Below the pieces are notes generated by a model. It was not told where the DNA came from. It made no database searches and worked only from the letters and a program-made list of their open reading frames with translations. Shown here piece by piece: positions 7,883 to 16,675 of a stretch of 20,321 bases of DNA (position 1 is its first letter; the number at the start of each line of letters is the position of its first letter). Source of the DNA: Bryobacterales bacterium (GTDB taxonomy: Bacteria; Acidobacteriota; Terriglobia; Bryobacterales; Bryobacteraceae); the NCBI GenBank assembly GCA_016789785.1, contig JAEUQE010000172.1, forward strand, positions 1 to 20,321, written 5' to 3'. The translations under genes were made by a program, and so were the position numbers.

Positions 7883-9037
7883 ATGCAGCCTCGCGTCTAC
7901 TTCGATCACAACGCCACGACTCCGCTCGCGGATGACGTTCTCGAAGTGTTTACATCGGCCTTGCGCGATCTGCCCGGCAACGCGTCCAGCATTCATCAAT
8001 TCGGCCAGATCGCGCGGCAAAAGCTCGAACAGGCACGCCGGCAAATCGCGACCATGCTCAACGCAACGCAGAAGGAAATTGTGTTGTTGAGCGGCGGCAC
8101 CGAGGCGAGCAATCTTGCGCTCTTCGGAACGGTCGCACCCGGCGCACATGTGATTACCACGGCGATTGAACATCCGGCGGTACTGTCGCCCTGCGAGAAG
8201 CTCCGCGAGTCCGGTGTCGAGATCACCGTGGCGCCGCCTCTGCGCGACGGCCTTGTGGATCCCGATGCCATTCGCGCCTCCCTCCGCAAGAATACGGCGC
8301 TCGTCAGCGTGATGCACGCCAACAATGAAACAGGCGTGATCCAGCCGATATCCGCAATTGCAGCAATTGCGCGCGAGGCCGGAGCGCTGCTGCATGTGGA
8401 TGGCGTACAGGCGGCCGGCAAGATCGCCGTCGATGTCCAAACGCTTGGCGCCGACCTGTACTCAATCAGCGCCCACAAGCTCTATGCTCCGAAAGGCGTC
8501 GGTGCGCTCTTCGTAAGAAACGGTGTGAAGCTCCACCCGCAGGTCTTCGGTGGCCGCCATGAACGGGAGCGCCGCGCAGGAACCGAGAATGTCCCGGGCG
8601 CCGTTGCCTTCGGAGCAGCCGCGGAATGGGCCTCGAAGCATTCGTCCAACGAAGCACAGCGCATTGCAGCTTTGCGGGATCGTCTGGAGCAGCAGGTGCT
8701 CGACAACGTTCCTGATGTCGCGCGCAACGGCAACCCGGAGCAGCGATTGCCAAACACGAGCAATCTCCGCTTCGACGGAATCAGTGGCGAGTCGATGGTG
8801 ATCGCTCTCGATCTGCGCGGCTTCGCCGTATCGAGCGGATCGGCCTGTTCGAGCGGCTCCGTGGAACCGTCGCATGTTCTCCTCGCCATGGGCCTTTCTC
8901 CCGATGAGGCGCGCTCCAGTGTTCGCATCTCACTGGGACGAGGCAACAACGAAGCGCAAGTCGACGCACTCGCAGCCGCCATTGCCGAATCGGCGGCACA
9001 TCTGCGCCGTGTCTCTCCGGTGTACAGCCATGTCTGA
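7883..9037 (+). CDS. Cysteine desulfurase (NifS/IscS family), probable sulfur donor to MnmA
   Basis: A PLP enzyme that removes sulfur from L-cysteine as an enzyme-bound persulfide. It has 384 residues, normal for the family. Visible features are the FDHNATTP N-terminal motif, [11 protein letters not shown]97 in AIEHPAV, NNETG (147-151), the [10 protein letters not shown] cofactor region, the Schiff-base lysine K199 in [10 protein letters not shown], and the persulfide cysteine C322 in [10 protein letters not shown]. The short loop around that Cys with following SVEPSH is typical of group I enzymes. Its 3' end overlaps mnmA by 8 nt. That linkage resembles Bacillus YrvO-MnmA, where the desulfurase feeds MnmA directly, so a dedicated thiolation partner is more likely than a general Isc enzyme. 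No iscU-like scaffold gene is in the window. The exact subgroup is uncertain. Confidence 0.94.
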   Translation: MQPRVYFDHNATTPLADDVLEVFTSALRDLPGNASSIHQFGQIARQKLEQARRQIATMLNATQKEIVLLSGGTEASNLALFGTVAPGAHVITTAIEHPAVLSPCEKLRESGVEITVAPPLRDGLVDPDAIRASLRKNTALVSVMHANNETGVIQPISAIAAIAREAGALLHVDGVQAAGKIAVDVQTLGADLYSISAHKLYAPKGVGALFVRNGVKLHPQVFGGRHERERRAGTENVPGAVAFGAAAEWASKHSSNEAQRIAALRDRLEQQVLDNVPDVARNGNPEQRLPNTSNLRFDGISGESMVIALDLRGFAVSSGSACSSGSVEPSHVLLAMGLSPDEARSSVRISLGRGNNEAQVDALAAAIAESAAHLRRVSPVYSHV

Positions 9038-10151
9038 AGCAACAGCTAATTCCAAGCCGGTTGCCGTCGCGATGTCGGGCGGCGTGGATAGCTCCACCGT
9101 CGCGGCCCTGCTGCGGCGCGAAGGCACTCCCATCATCGGCATGACCATGCAGTTGTGGAATCAACGCCGTCTCCCGCAGCTCTCCACCGAAGGCGCCACG
9201 GGACGTTGCTGCTCGCTTGACGATGTCTACGATGCGCGCCATGTCGCCGAACGCTTGGGCATTCCCTACTACGTGGTGAACTTCGAAAAGCGCTTCGAAG
9301 AGCAAGTCATCAAGCCCTTCGTCGACGAGTATCTGCACGGGCGCACACCCATTCCCTGCACGCTCTGCAACAACTTCGTGAAGTTCGATCAGTTTCTCGA
9401 ATTGGCCGACGGGCTCGGCGTGGAGAAGGTCGCCACGGGCCACTACGCGCGCATCCGCTTCCACGAAGCCTCGCAGCGCTACCAGTTGCTCACCGGCCGC
9501 GATTCCTCCAAGGATCAGACCTATTTTCTCTGGGGTCTCACGCAATCGCAGCTCGCCCGCACACTCTTTCCCATCGGCGAATTGACGAAGCCCGAGGTTC
9601 GCGAGCTGGCACGGTCGCTCGATGTCCCCGTCGCGGAAAAACAGGACAGCCAGGAGATCTGCTTCGTTCCCAACGGCGATTACGCAGCGTTCATCGACGC
9701 CTATTTCGCCGAACAGGGAATCGCGCGCGAGGCCACCCGCGGTGACATTGTCGACACGGAAGGCCGCAAGCTCGGCGAGCATCACGGCGTGCATCACTTC
9801 ACGGTGGGCCAGCGCAAGGGCATCGGTGTGGCCCGGCCCGAACCGCTCTACGTGATCCAGACAAAGCCCGCCGAACAACTGGTAGTCGTTGGCCGCAATG
9901 ACGATCTGCTGCGCTCGGAGCTGACTGCGCGCGACTTCAACTATCTGTCCATCGCCTCCATCGAAGCGCCCCTACGCGCACGCGTAAAGATCCGCAACAA
10001 GCATGAAGCCGCGGCGGCAACGCTGCATCCCACCGCGGATCCGCGCAGCGTACGCATCGTCTTCGATCATCCGCAGCGTGCCGTTACTCCAGGTCAGGCC
10101 GCCGTCTGCTACGATGGCGAACTTGTGCTGGGCGGAGGCTGGATTGCCTGA
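9030..10151 (+). CDS. mnmA: tRNA-specific 2-thiouridylase MnmA
   Basis: This enzyme adenylates and then thiolates U34 of tRNAs for Lys, Glu and Gln, making the s2U base. It has 373 residues from ATG 9030. The PP-loop is SGGVDS (16-21). The two catalytic cysteines are C113 in [10 protein letters not shown] and C211 in [20 protein letters not shown] and the C-terminal beta-barrel are also present. The frame extends upstream to 8874, but those 52 codons lie inside the desulfurase gene and lack MnmA similarity, so 9030 is chosen. The 8-nt overlap with the desulfurase stop implies translational coupling and matched amounts of donor and acceptor. No Tus relay genes are visible, which fits direct sulfur transfer. 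Confidence 0.96.
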   Translation: MSEATANSKPVAVAMSGGVDSSTVAALLRREGTPIIGMTMQLWNQRRLPQLSTEGATGRCCSLDDVYDARHVAERLGIPYYVVNFEKRFEEQVIKPFVDEYLHGRTPIPCTLCNNFVKFDQFLELADGLGVEKVATGHYARIRFHEASQRYQLLTGRDSSKDQTYFLWGLTQSQLARTLFPIGELTKPEVRELARSLDVPVAEKQDSQEICFVPNGDYAAFIDAYFAEQGIAREATRGDIVDTEGRKLGEHHGVHHFTVGQRKGIGVARPEPLYVIQTKPAEQLVVVGRNDDLLRSELTARDFNYLSIASIEAPLRARVKIRNKHEAAAATLHPTADPRSVRIVFDHPQRAVTPGQAAVCYDGELVLGGGWIA

Positions 10152-10187
10152 TCGCACACCCTGCAAGGCGCACCCCATTCCCACAAG

Positions 10188-10193
10188 AAGGAG
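10188..10193 (+). promoter_or_regulatory. Ribosome binding site fixing the TTG start of mtnP
   Basis: AAGGAG ends 8 nt before TTG at 10202. No ATG or GTG gives a better start, and the TTG places IGIIGGSG at the normal N-terminal position. Confidence 0.75.
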
Positions 10194-10201
10194 CATCCAC
10201 A

Positions 10202-11062
10202 TTGAACGTTGATATCGGCATCATCGGAGGCAGCGGCCTCTATTCCATGCCCGGATTCGAAGCCCAGGAGGAAGTCCGCATCGAAACGCCCTGGGGTGAG
10301 CCATCGGATGCCTACATCGTCGGCACTCTCTCCGGAAGGAAGGTCGCCTTCCTCGCACGCCATGGACGCGGACATCGCATCAGCCCGTCGGAACTGAACT
10401 TCCGGGCCAACATCTACGGCATGAAGAAGCTCGGCGTGAAGCACATCATCTCGCTCAGCGCGGTCGGCTCCTTGAAGGAAGAACACAAGCCGCTCGAGTT
10501 CGTGCTGCCCGATCAGTTCTTCGATCGCACCATGGGACGCGCTTCCACCTTCTTCGGCGAAGGCTGCGTCGCGCACATCAGCTTTGCCGATCCCATCTGC
10601 GGCGAGCTCGCCAGTGTGGTTCACGATGCGTGCAACAAAGCCGGCGTGACCGCGAAGAAGGGCGGCACGTATCTTTGCATGGAAGGCCCTGCGTTCTCCA
10701 CCGTGGCCGAGTCGAATATCTACCGAAGCTGGGGCATGGACATCATCGGCATGACCAATCTGACGGAAGCGAAGCTCGCGCGTGAGGCCGAGATCTGTTA
10801 CGTTACGGTCGCCATGGTCACCGACTACGACTGCTGGCATCCCGAACATGACGCCGTTACCGTCAACGACATCATCGCCAATCTCACCAAGAACGCCGAG
10901 AATGCCGCGAAGGTCGTGCGGGAGGCCGTTGCGGCGATTCCCGAAGGCATCGTGTGCAAGTGCCACTCCGCGCTCGCGCATGCGCTGATCACCGATCGCA
11001 AGGCCATTCCCGGCGAGACGAAGAAGAAGCTGGAGTTGCTCATTGGTAAGTATCTCGCCTGA
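10202..11062 (+). CDS. mtnP: S-methyl-5'-thioadenosine phosphorylase
   Basis: This cytosolic enzyme splits methylthioadenosine with phosphate to adenine and methylthioribose-1-phosphate, in methionine salvage after polyamine synthesis. It has 286 residues, the usual size. Motifs are the phosphate loop GIIGGSGLY (6-14), RHGRGH (53-58), the substrate-site stretch MEGPAFST (from 160), MTN (184-186) and DYDCWH (208-213). The Asp in DYD favours 6-aminopurines over the inosine/guanosine type. It starts with TTG behind a strong AAGGAG. It lies 50 nt after mnmA and overlaps the next gene by 20 nt, so it is probably part of the same operon. A methylthioinosine phosphorylase cannot be fully excluded by eye. 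Confidence 0.93.
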   Translation: MNVDIGIIGGSGLYSMPGFEAQEEVRIETPWGEPSDAYIVGTLSGRKVAFLARHGRGHRISPSELNFRANIYGMKKLGVKHIISLSAVGSLKEEHKPLEFVLPDQFFDRTMGRASTFFGEGCVAHISFADPICGELASVVHDACNKAGVTAKKGGTYLCMEGPAFSTVAESNIYRSWGMDIIGMTNLTEAKLAREAEICYVTVAMVTDYDCWHPEHDAVTVNDIIANLTKNAENAAKVVREAVAAIPEGIVCKCHSALAHALITDRKAIPGETKKKLELLIGKYLA

Positions 11063-12275
11063 CGAACTGGCGCTCGAACTGCTGAACCAGTGCCTGCGCG
11101 GCAACAGCCACTCCACCGATCTGCTGGAGACGCTGCTGCGGCTGGCACAGAGTCCGGATCCTGCGCAGGCGCGCAAAGCGAGCCGTGCTCTGTTCGGGAT
11201 CGTAGTGGAACGTCTGGGTGATCTGTTCGACCCGTGTCTTTGCGACAGCTATGCGGCGCTGTTTTCCGATGTCATCTCATTCGCGCTGCCCGACCTCGAC
11301 GCGAGCATCCTGCTGGATCGCTACAAGCGCGTGCGCACACCGCGGAAGTTTGAAGGAAATGCGGAGCGCGTGCGGGATGTGTTCGTGCTGTCGCGCGTCA
11401 CTCTCGGCGCCGACGTTGCCATCACAAGCCTGTGCCTTGCGGCGATGAAGCAGCGCTTCCCCGTGGCGCGCATCTATCTGGTGGGACCGCGCAAGAACTT
11501 CGAGCTGTTTGCCGGCGACCCGCGCATTTCGCACGCGCCGATTGCCTACGGCCGCGAAGGCACTCTGTCGGAGCGCCTCTCCGTGTATCCCGTACTGCAC
11601 GAGTTGCTCGATGTGCCGGGGGCGGTCATCGTCGATCCCGATAGCCGCCTCACACAGCTTGGTCTGCTGCCTGTGTGCGCGGAGGAGCACTACTACTTTT
11701 TCGAATCGCGCGGCTATGGGGAATACGGCCCGGAAACGTTGCCTGCGCTGACACGCCGCTGGCTCGATCAAACATTTTCGATCTCCGATGTTTCCGCGTT
11801 TCTCGCGCCGGCGGACACGGTCCCTGGCGCGGACATCACCATCAGCCTGGGTGTTGGAGAGAATCCATCGAAGCGGATCGGCGATCCGTTCGAACGCCGC
11901 TTACTGGAGCACTTGGCGGGCAAAGGCCGGTCCATCCTCATTGATCGCGGAGGAAGCCCGGACGAATCCGCCCGCGTCGACCGGACAATTGACGGCCTTG
12001 ATGGCGTACGCACCTGGACGGGTTCCTTCGCTCCCTTCGCAGGGGCGATCGCGAAATCGAAACTGTACACCGGCTACGACTCCGCGGGCCAGCACGTGGC
12101 AGCCGCATGCGGAACACCGCTGTTGACGATCTTCGCCGGCTTCCCTTCCCCTCGCATGTTCCAGCGCTGGAGCCCCGATGGCCCGGGCCCGAAGCGAATC
12201 GTTCAGGTGGACAATCCAGACCCGGCGGCCGCCTATGAAGCAGCCGCGCGGGCGATCGACGAGTTATTGTCGTGA
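11043..12275 (+). CDS. GT9-like glycosyltransferase (heptosyltransferase-related), function unassigned
   Basis: A 410-residue protein with a helical N-terminal region (1-110) and a GT-B-like body. Features reminiscent of the ADP-heptose:LPS heptosyltransferase family are [14 protein letters not shown] (116-129) followed by an xxFPxARIYLVG strand, [35 protein letters not shown] (268-288) and [15 protein letters not shown] (345-359), which matches the DSGxxHxAAAxGTP nucleotide-sugar motif imperfectly. Start TTG 11043 has GGAG (11032-11035) 7 nt upstream and overlaps mtnP by 20 nt. No other start fits as well. Substrate and acceptor are unknown. The long N-terminal extension is not usual for heptosyltransferases. 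Its coupling to a nucleoside phosphorylase is odd and may be just operon packing. Confidence 0.75.
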   Translation: MVSISPDELALELLNQCLRGNSHSTDLLETLLRLAQSPDPAQARKASRALFGIVVERLGDLFDPCLCDSYAALFSDVISFALPDLDASILLDRYKRVRTPRKFEGNAERVRDVFVLSRVTLGADVAITSLCLAAMKQRFPVARIYLVGPRKNFELFAGDPRISHAPIAYGREGTLSERLSVYPVLHELLDVPGAVIVDPDSRLTQLGLLPVCAEEHYYFFESRGYGEYGPETLPALTRRWLDQTFSISDVSAFLAPADTVPGADITISLGVGENPSKRIGDPFERRLLEHLAGKGRSILIDRGGSPDESARVDRTIDGLDGVRTWTGSFAPFAGAIAKSKLYTGYDSAGQHVAAACGTPLLTIFAGFPSPRMFQRWSPDGPGPKRIVQVDNPDPAAAYEAAARAIDELLS

Positions 12276-12680
12276 CGCGTGGCTTCTTCGCCAGACGCGG
12301 TTGCCGCGGTTAGAACGCCAGGTTTGATGGATCGCGCTTCAACGGAGTGGTTCGTTGCGGCGACTGCCACGACTTGACTCAATACGTGACCGAGGTGAAA
12401 CGGCTGCTCGAAGCGCTGATTCAGAAGCTGAAAGCCGCGTGTTCGCAACCTTTCGCAGCGTTCACCAGAACGTGATCCTCCGCGGACGTGCGTCAGCAGT
12501 CCGCGTGATGCGCGCGTAGAGTAGTCGCACATGTGGAATTGCGGTGAGGGCGCCGTCGAAGAATAAGCTTCTTTCTGATCCTCGCCACAGACCTTGGGCA
12601 TTGCGGTCCGATTCTGCCTTCTTTCTCCTGACTCCTGTATTCCATATCCCGAAGGGATATCAAGGCCGAACGGCCTTGTC
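12276..12680. other. Convergent intergenic region without a supported gene
   Basis: This 405-bp gap lies between the 3' ends of the GT9-like gene and the TonB-dependent receptor. It contains a small CGCGG-TTG-CCGCG hairpin (12296-12308) and a stop-free plus-strand run at 12314-12475. That run has a GTG at 12347 (42 codons) encoding an amphipathic-looking peptide with RCGDCHD, but no convincing ribosome site. Paired hairpins at 12644-12678 occupy its right end. I see no tRNA or insertion-sequence ends. Confidence 0.6.
12644..12678 (-). terminator. Paired hairpins after the TonB-dependent receptor stop
   Basis: Two adjoining perfect hairpins: ATATCCC-GAA-GGGATAT (12644-12660) and CAAGGCC-GAAC-GGCCTTG (12661-12678). 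They begin 2 nt beyond the receptor stop codon on the minus strand. Neither is followed by a U-tract in either direction, so they may be a U-less terminator or RNA 3'-end protecting structure rather than a classical terminator. Confidence 0.5.
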
Positions 12681-15600
12681 TCAGAACGTGAGCTTCAAGG
12701 CCAACTGCACCACGCGCCAGCTCTCGCCGTTTTGATTCGTTGTGGCCGAACTCGCCGTCGACAACGTCACACAGCAAGCCTGGCCGAACAGCCCCGAAGT
12801 GATCGCCGGCGATCCGACGCTGGCATCGCGAGGATTGCGGAAGTTCGCATGGTTAAACGCGTTGAACAACTCCGTGCGGAACACCATGCGAACCCGTTCG
12901 GTAATCTGGAAACCTTTGGAGATTCCCGCGTCCAGATTCCAATAGCTCGGCCCCTGAAACACGTTGCGGCCAATTCCCAGACCACCGGGCTCGGGTAGCA
13001 CGAACGCATCGGTATTCGCGAAGAACACAGGCCCCACCACACCGGGCCGGCTCTGCAGCTTGGCCTGCGGAAGCTCCGCGCCTGGTCTCAGCGCAGCCCG
13101 CGATTGCGCGCTTGAGTTGTGCGAAAGCACGCCCGATCGCACCGTGAACGGCTCGCCGGATTGATAGGTGTAGATGCCGTTAATGCTCCATCCTCCGACA
13201 ATCAGGTCCAGAGCGCGGTTCGCATTGCCGAGAAGCATCTTGCCCTTTCCAACAGGCAGTTCGTAGATGCCCGTCGCATTGACCACATGCCGTTGATCGA
13301 AGTCCGATCGCGCACGTTCATTGCGATAGTTGCGGCTGTCGGCAGGCGTACGCGAGTTCGTCGTCGTCAACCCGCCACCCACCGTCGCCAGCACGGGATC
13401 AATCGACAGAACGTCGATCGACTTGCCCAACGTGTACGCTGCGTTCATCAACAGCCCCGCACGATCGAACCGCTTGCGAAGCGTGAACTGCGCGGCATGA
13501 TAGTTCGAGTCGCCGCCGTTGTCGATCATCAGAATCTGCGCGAACTGGGGATTGGGACGGAAGTTCCCCGCCAACGTTGCCTGCTGCAAACGGCCCGCCA
13601 TGTTGCCTGCGGCGTTTTGGCCGAGATCTGTGACCGAGGCGGCACTATTCGCGAATGCAGAGGTCATCACACCGCTCTGTATCAGCGGCACGGCTGACGA
13701 CCCTCCGCACATCGACCCATTCGCCAAAGTGCCATCCGCCCTGCACCCGCCGCCTAGCGCGACATTGCGTTGCATTGCGAGGAACGAGGGCAGAATGCCA
13801 TCCGGGTTGATCTGATTGGCATCCCACGAACGGTACAGCCGTGTGCCTCGACGTCCGACATATCCGGCGCTAAACACGTACGATCCCGGCAGTTCGCGCT
13901 GCACCGTGAGGTTCCACATGTGCACCGTCGGCAATTGCAGGTTCTGATCGAACACGCGCGCCGGAGGAGCGTTCGCCGACACCTGCGCCGGCGGAGTGAG
14001 GAAGGTCGACGGCCGCGCGGTGGGAGGTGTCATCTCATTCGGGAATCCCGCGCCCAACCGTACATCCCGCACAGCCTGGCATCCCGGAGTGGTCACCAGC
14101 GCGCCTCCCGATCCTGAGAATTGCGAACTGCAACGGAACGTCTGCCCTGGCACCGCAGCCGCAACCGACGTCACCTGGAAGGTATTCAACGCGTCGAAAG
14201 CAATGCCATAGCCCGCGCGAACAACCATCTTCGAAGAGTTGCCCGGCGACCATGTAATTCCGATGCGCGGCGCCAGCGCGGTCTTGTTGAAGTTGCGGAA
14301 CCAGCGGTCCGCCTGAACAAAGGTCACCGCACCCTCGCGGCCGTCAATCGATTTGTTGGGCACATACACGCGATCTCCGGCTTCGGTCGGCGGCGTGTTC
14401 AACTCCCACCGCAAGCCGAGGCTCAGCGTCATGTTGCGCTTCACCTTCCACTCATCCTGAGCGTAGAAATGGAATTGCTTGGTGCGCTGGCCTTGCGCCC
14501 ACAACGTCACACCATCGCCGGATCGGGATGGCAGGAAGGTGTCCGCCCGCAGGTCACCCATGAAGACTTGCGTCAGCCCGGCGGGAATGCCAAGCAGATC
14601 GTTCACCGTCCCCTGCAGACGGTTGAGATCGGCAGCCGCAATTCCCGGAGCTGTGGCAGACACTTGCGAAGGGAACGTGAAACCGACAGGCGGACGCGTG
14701 GTGCGCGACAGCGAGATCGCGGGCGTGAGGCTTGTGCCGCCGACATCGCCGCGCTGATCGTTGTGTTGATAGAAGCGCATGCTCACACCGAACCGCATCA
14801 CGTGCTTACCGGTGAGGTAGCTCAGGTTCTCGATGATCTGCGGCGTGGTGACCGCGCGGAAGGTGCGTGGATTCGCGGTATAGTCGACGTCCGAATTGTT
14901 GAAGGTGAACCGCGGCGTATTCGGAAACAGAGGATTCGCTTCGCCTTGCGTGAACAGAAACTGCCATCGCGACAGTCCCAGCGTGAGTTCATTCACCAGC
15001 CGTGGTGACAGCACGCTGCGTAGTCCGATCGCCAGATTCTTCCCTGGCCGGAAGACTTCGCCGCGCGGCGGGAATCCGGGGATCACCACGGGCCGTCCAT
15101 TCAACGGATCACCGCCCAGCGTCTGTTGCTCGGCATGTAGATAGCGCCCGAACAGCGAGTGGTTCGCGTTGAACGTATGATCGACGCGCAGCATGTAGTG
15201 AGGGCCGCGCACGCGCACCGGTGTGTTCCATTGATAGATGCCCGTGTTCAATCCGTCGCCGCCATTGAAGCTGTTCGGCGCGGGATAGGCGCCCAGCACG
15301 GAGCGTACCGCCGAATCGAGCCCGAGCCTCGCGGGGTCGTTCCCAAACACATTGAAGCTCGCCACGCAATTGCTGTCGCCCGCACCCGCACAGTTGCGAA
15401 CACCTGCGGCGAGATTGCCCGTCGCGGGATCCACCAGCAGCGGACTGTTCTGCGTGATGCGCTGGCCATTGATCACCAGCGGATTCGTTGGGTTGACCAC
15501 AAAGTACCGGAAGTTGCCCGCGAGTGCGGCGGGTGTGTAGAGATCAACGGACTCACCAAACGCCTTATCCACGGGGTCCGCGAAGTTCACCTTCTGCCCT

Positions 15601-16484
15601 TGCCAGCTTCCAAAGAAGAACGTCTTGTTCTTGCGAATCGGACCGCCAAGTTCGAACCCATACTGATTCAATTGCAGCACCGGCTTTGGTGATCCTTGCG
15701 CGTTGGAATAGAACTCCTGCGCGTTCAACGCCGTGTTGCGAAAGAACTCGAACAGCGTGCCGTGCAACTCATTCGTGCCTGACCGCGTCGCGATGGAGAC
15801 GTTCGCGCCGGAGTTGCGGCCTTCTTCCGCGGTTGGGTTCTGCGTGGTGACCTTGAACTCCTGCACGTTATCCGGATTCAGCCGGAAGATGTTATTCGTT
15901 GGATTCGGATTCGTGGACTCGTTCGCTTCAATCCCATCGATTGTGATGTTCACCGCCGTGGACCGCGCGCCGTTGACGTTCACCGTGTTGCCCGAACGCT
16001 GCGTCACACCGGGCTCATACATCAGCAGGTTCAGCGGATTGCGCCCATTCAACGGCAGCGACACAATCGACTTCTGCTCCACTACATTGCCCAGCGTCGC
16101 CGAGGATGTCTGCAGCACTTCCGAGGAAGCCGTCACTTGCACGCTCTCCGTGGCGGCACCGACTTCGAGTTGAATGTTCACCGCAAGGGGCGTGTTCACC
16201 TGTACAGTGTTGCCAGACCGGATCGCCGCACGGAAACCCGGTGCTTCCACGCGGATCGTGTACGTGCCCACCGGAATTGCGGGGAACGCGTAGACTCCTG
16301 CATCCGTGGCGGACTGTTTCTGTACGATTCCTGTCGATTCGTTGGTAAGCGTGATGGTGGCTGCGGGAACAACCGCACCCGTGCTGTCGGTAACAACTCC
16401 GGTCACTTGTGACGTGGATGTCTGCGCGTACACACGTGAAAACAGCAGTGCCATCGCAAGCAGAATGATCCGCAGGCTTCTCAT
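12681..16484 (-). CDS. Oar-like TonB-dependent outer-membrane receptor with carboxypeptidase-regulatory domain
   Basis: A 1267-residue outer-membrane protein. A signal peptide ends near AYA-like VYA at about residue 20. A carboxypeptidase-regulatory beta-sandwich (about 23-108) has VTGVVTDSTGAVVPAATITL. A plug-like region has SLPLNGRNPLNLL (LNGRN at 145-149) and an IDGIEANE stretch. The rest is a very long beta-barrel ending in KLTF, a terminal-Phe targeting signature. This architecture is highly expanded in Acidobacteriota and is thought to take up large organic substrates; the ligand cannot be read here. ATG 16484 has GGAG (16491-16494) 6 nt upstream and is preferred over ATG 16496, which has no ribosome site and would add only four residues. 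No tonB, exbB or SusD-type partner is in the window. No frame damage was seen. Confidence 0.92.
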   Translation of the reverse strand: MRSLRIILLAMALLFSRVYAQTSTSQVTGVVTDSTGAVVPAATITLTNESTGIVQKQSATDAGVYAFPAIPVGTYTIRVEAPGFRAAIRSGNTVQVNTPLAVNIQLEVGAATESVQVTASSEVLQTSSATLGNVVEQKSIVSLPLNGRNPLNLLMYEPGVTQRSGNTVNVNGARSTAVNITIDGIEANESTNPNPTNNIFRLNPDNVQEFKVTTQNPTAEEGRNSGANVSIATRSGTNELHGTLFEFFRNTALNAQEFYSNAQGSPKPVLQLNQYGFELGGPIRKNKTFFFGSWQGQKVNFADPVDKAFGESVDLYTPAALAGNFRYFVVNPTNPLVINGQRITQNSPLLVDPATGNLAAGVRNCAGAGDSNCVASFNVFGNDPARLGLDSAVRSVLGAYPAPNSFNGGDGLNTGIYQWNTPVRVRGPHYMLRVDHTFNANHSLFGRYLHAEQQTLGGDPLNGRPVVIPGFPPRGEVFRPGKNLAIGLRSVLSPRLVNELTLGLSRWQFLFTQGEANPLFPNTPRFTFNNSDVDYTANPRTFRAVTTPQIIENLSYLTGKHVMRFGVSMRFYQHNDQRGDVGGTSLTPAISLSRTTRPPVGFTFPSQVSATAPGIAAADLNRLQGTVNDLLGIPAGLTQVFMGDLRADTFLPSRSGDGVTLWAQGQRTKQFHFYAQDEWKVKRNMTLSLGLRWELNTPPTEAGDRVYVPNKSIDGREGAVTFVQADRWFRNFNKTALAPRIGITWSPGNSSKMVVRAGYGIAFDALNTFQVTSVAAAVPGQTFRCSSQFSGSGGALVTTPGCQAVRDVRLGAGFPNEMTPPTARPSTFLTPPAQVSANAPPARVFDQNLQLPTVHMWNLTVQRELPGSYVFSAGYVGRRGTRLYRSWDANQINPDGILPSFLAMQRNVALGGGCRADGTLANGSMCGGSSAVPLIQSGVMTSAFANSAASVTDLGQNAAGNMAGRLQQATLAGNFRPNPQFAQILMIDNGGDSNYHAAQFTLRKRFDRAGLLMNAAYTLGKSIDVLSIDPVLATVGGGLTTTNSRTPADSRNYRNERARSDFDQRHVVNATGIYELPVGKGKMLLGNANRALDLIVGGWSINGIYTYQSGEPFTVRSGVLSHNSSAQSRAALRPGAELPQAKLQSRPGVVGPVFFANTDAFVLPEPGGLGIGRNVFQGPSYWNLDAGISKGFQITERVRMVFRTELFNAFNHANFRNPRDASVGSPAITSGLFGQACCVTLSTASSATTNQNGESWRVVQLALKLTF

Positions 16485-16531
16485 AAACTTCTCCATTCGG
16501 GGACGATGTAGCGGGACTGGGCTTAGCTGTC

Positions 16532-16558
16532 AGTATAAGGGATTTCCTCAGGCGCCAA
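16532..16558 (-). promoter_or_regulatory. Possible promoter of the TonB-dependent receptor
   Basis: On the minus strand TATACT (16537-16532) is a good -10. The nearest -35-like hexamer is TTGGCG (16558-16553), with a short 15-nt spacer. The leader to ATG 16484 would be about 40 nt. Confidence 0.4.
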
Positions 16559-16619
16559 GAAACGAAGTTGTAAATGTAACAAGGTGGGAGCAAGAAGCAC
16601 GGGGACCGAAAGCGAGAGC

Positions 16620-16649
16620 ACCCGGCGCCGGGGGAGCGGATCGCCGGGT
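16620..16649. repeat. GC-rich nested inverted repeats after the barrel-protein gene
   Basis: ACCCGGCG (16620-16627) pairs with CGCCGGGT (16642-16649). The left part CCCGGCGCCGGG (16621-16632) is itself a perfect palindrome, so two alternative stems are possible. It lies 27 nt past the stop of the minus-strand barrel gene and lacks a U-tract. It is a possible transcript end between that gene and the receptor. Confidence 0.4.
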
Positions 16650-16675
16650 GGCGGAAGCGGCAGGCTGGGCTCGAA

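Noticed and set aside
8874..9029. 52-residue N-terminal extension of MnmA
   Set aside because: It lies wholly inside the desulfurase gene in another frame and lacks MnmA similarity. ATG 9030 puts the PP-loop at the normal distance from the N-terminus.
8781..9878. A 365-codon minus-strand frame across the desulfurase-mnmA junction
   Set aside because: It is a shadow of two well-identified plus-strand genes and has no recognisable domain.
12233..12777. Two minus-strand frames (12233-12601 and 12493-12777) in the convergent gap
   Set aside because: Both overlap ends of real genes, lack ribosome sites and show no domain. They look like chance frames in GC-rich DNA.
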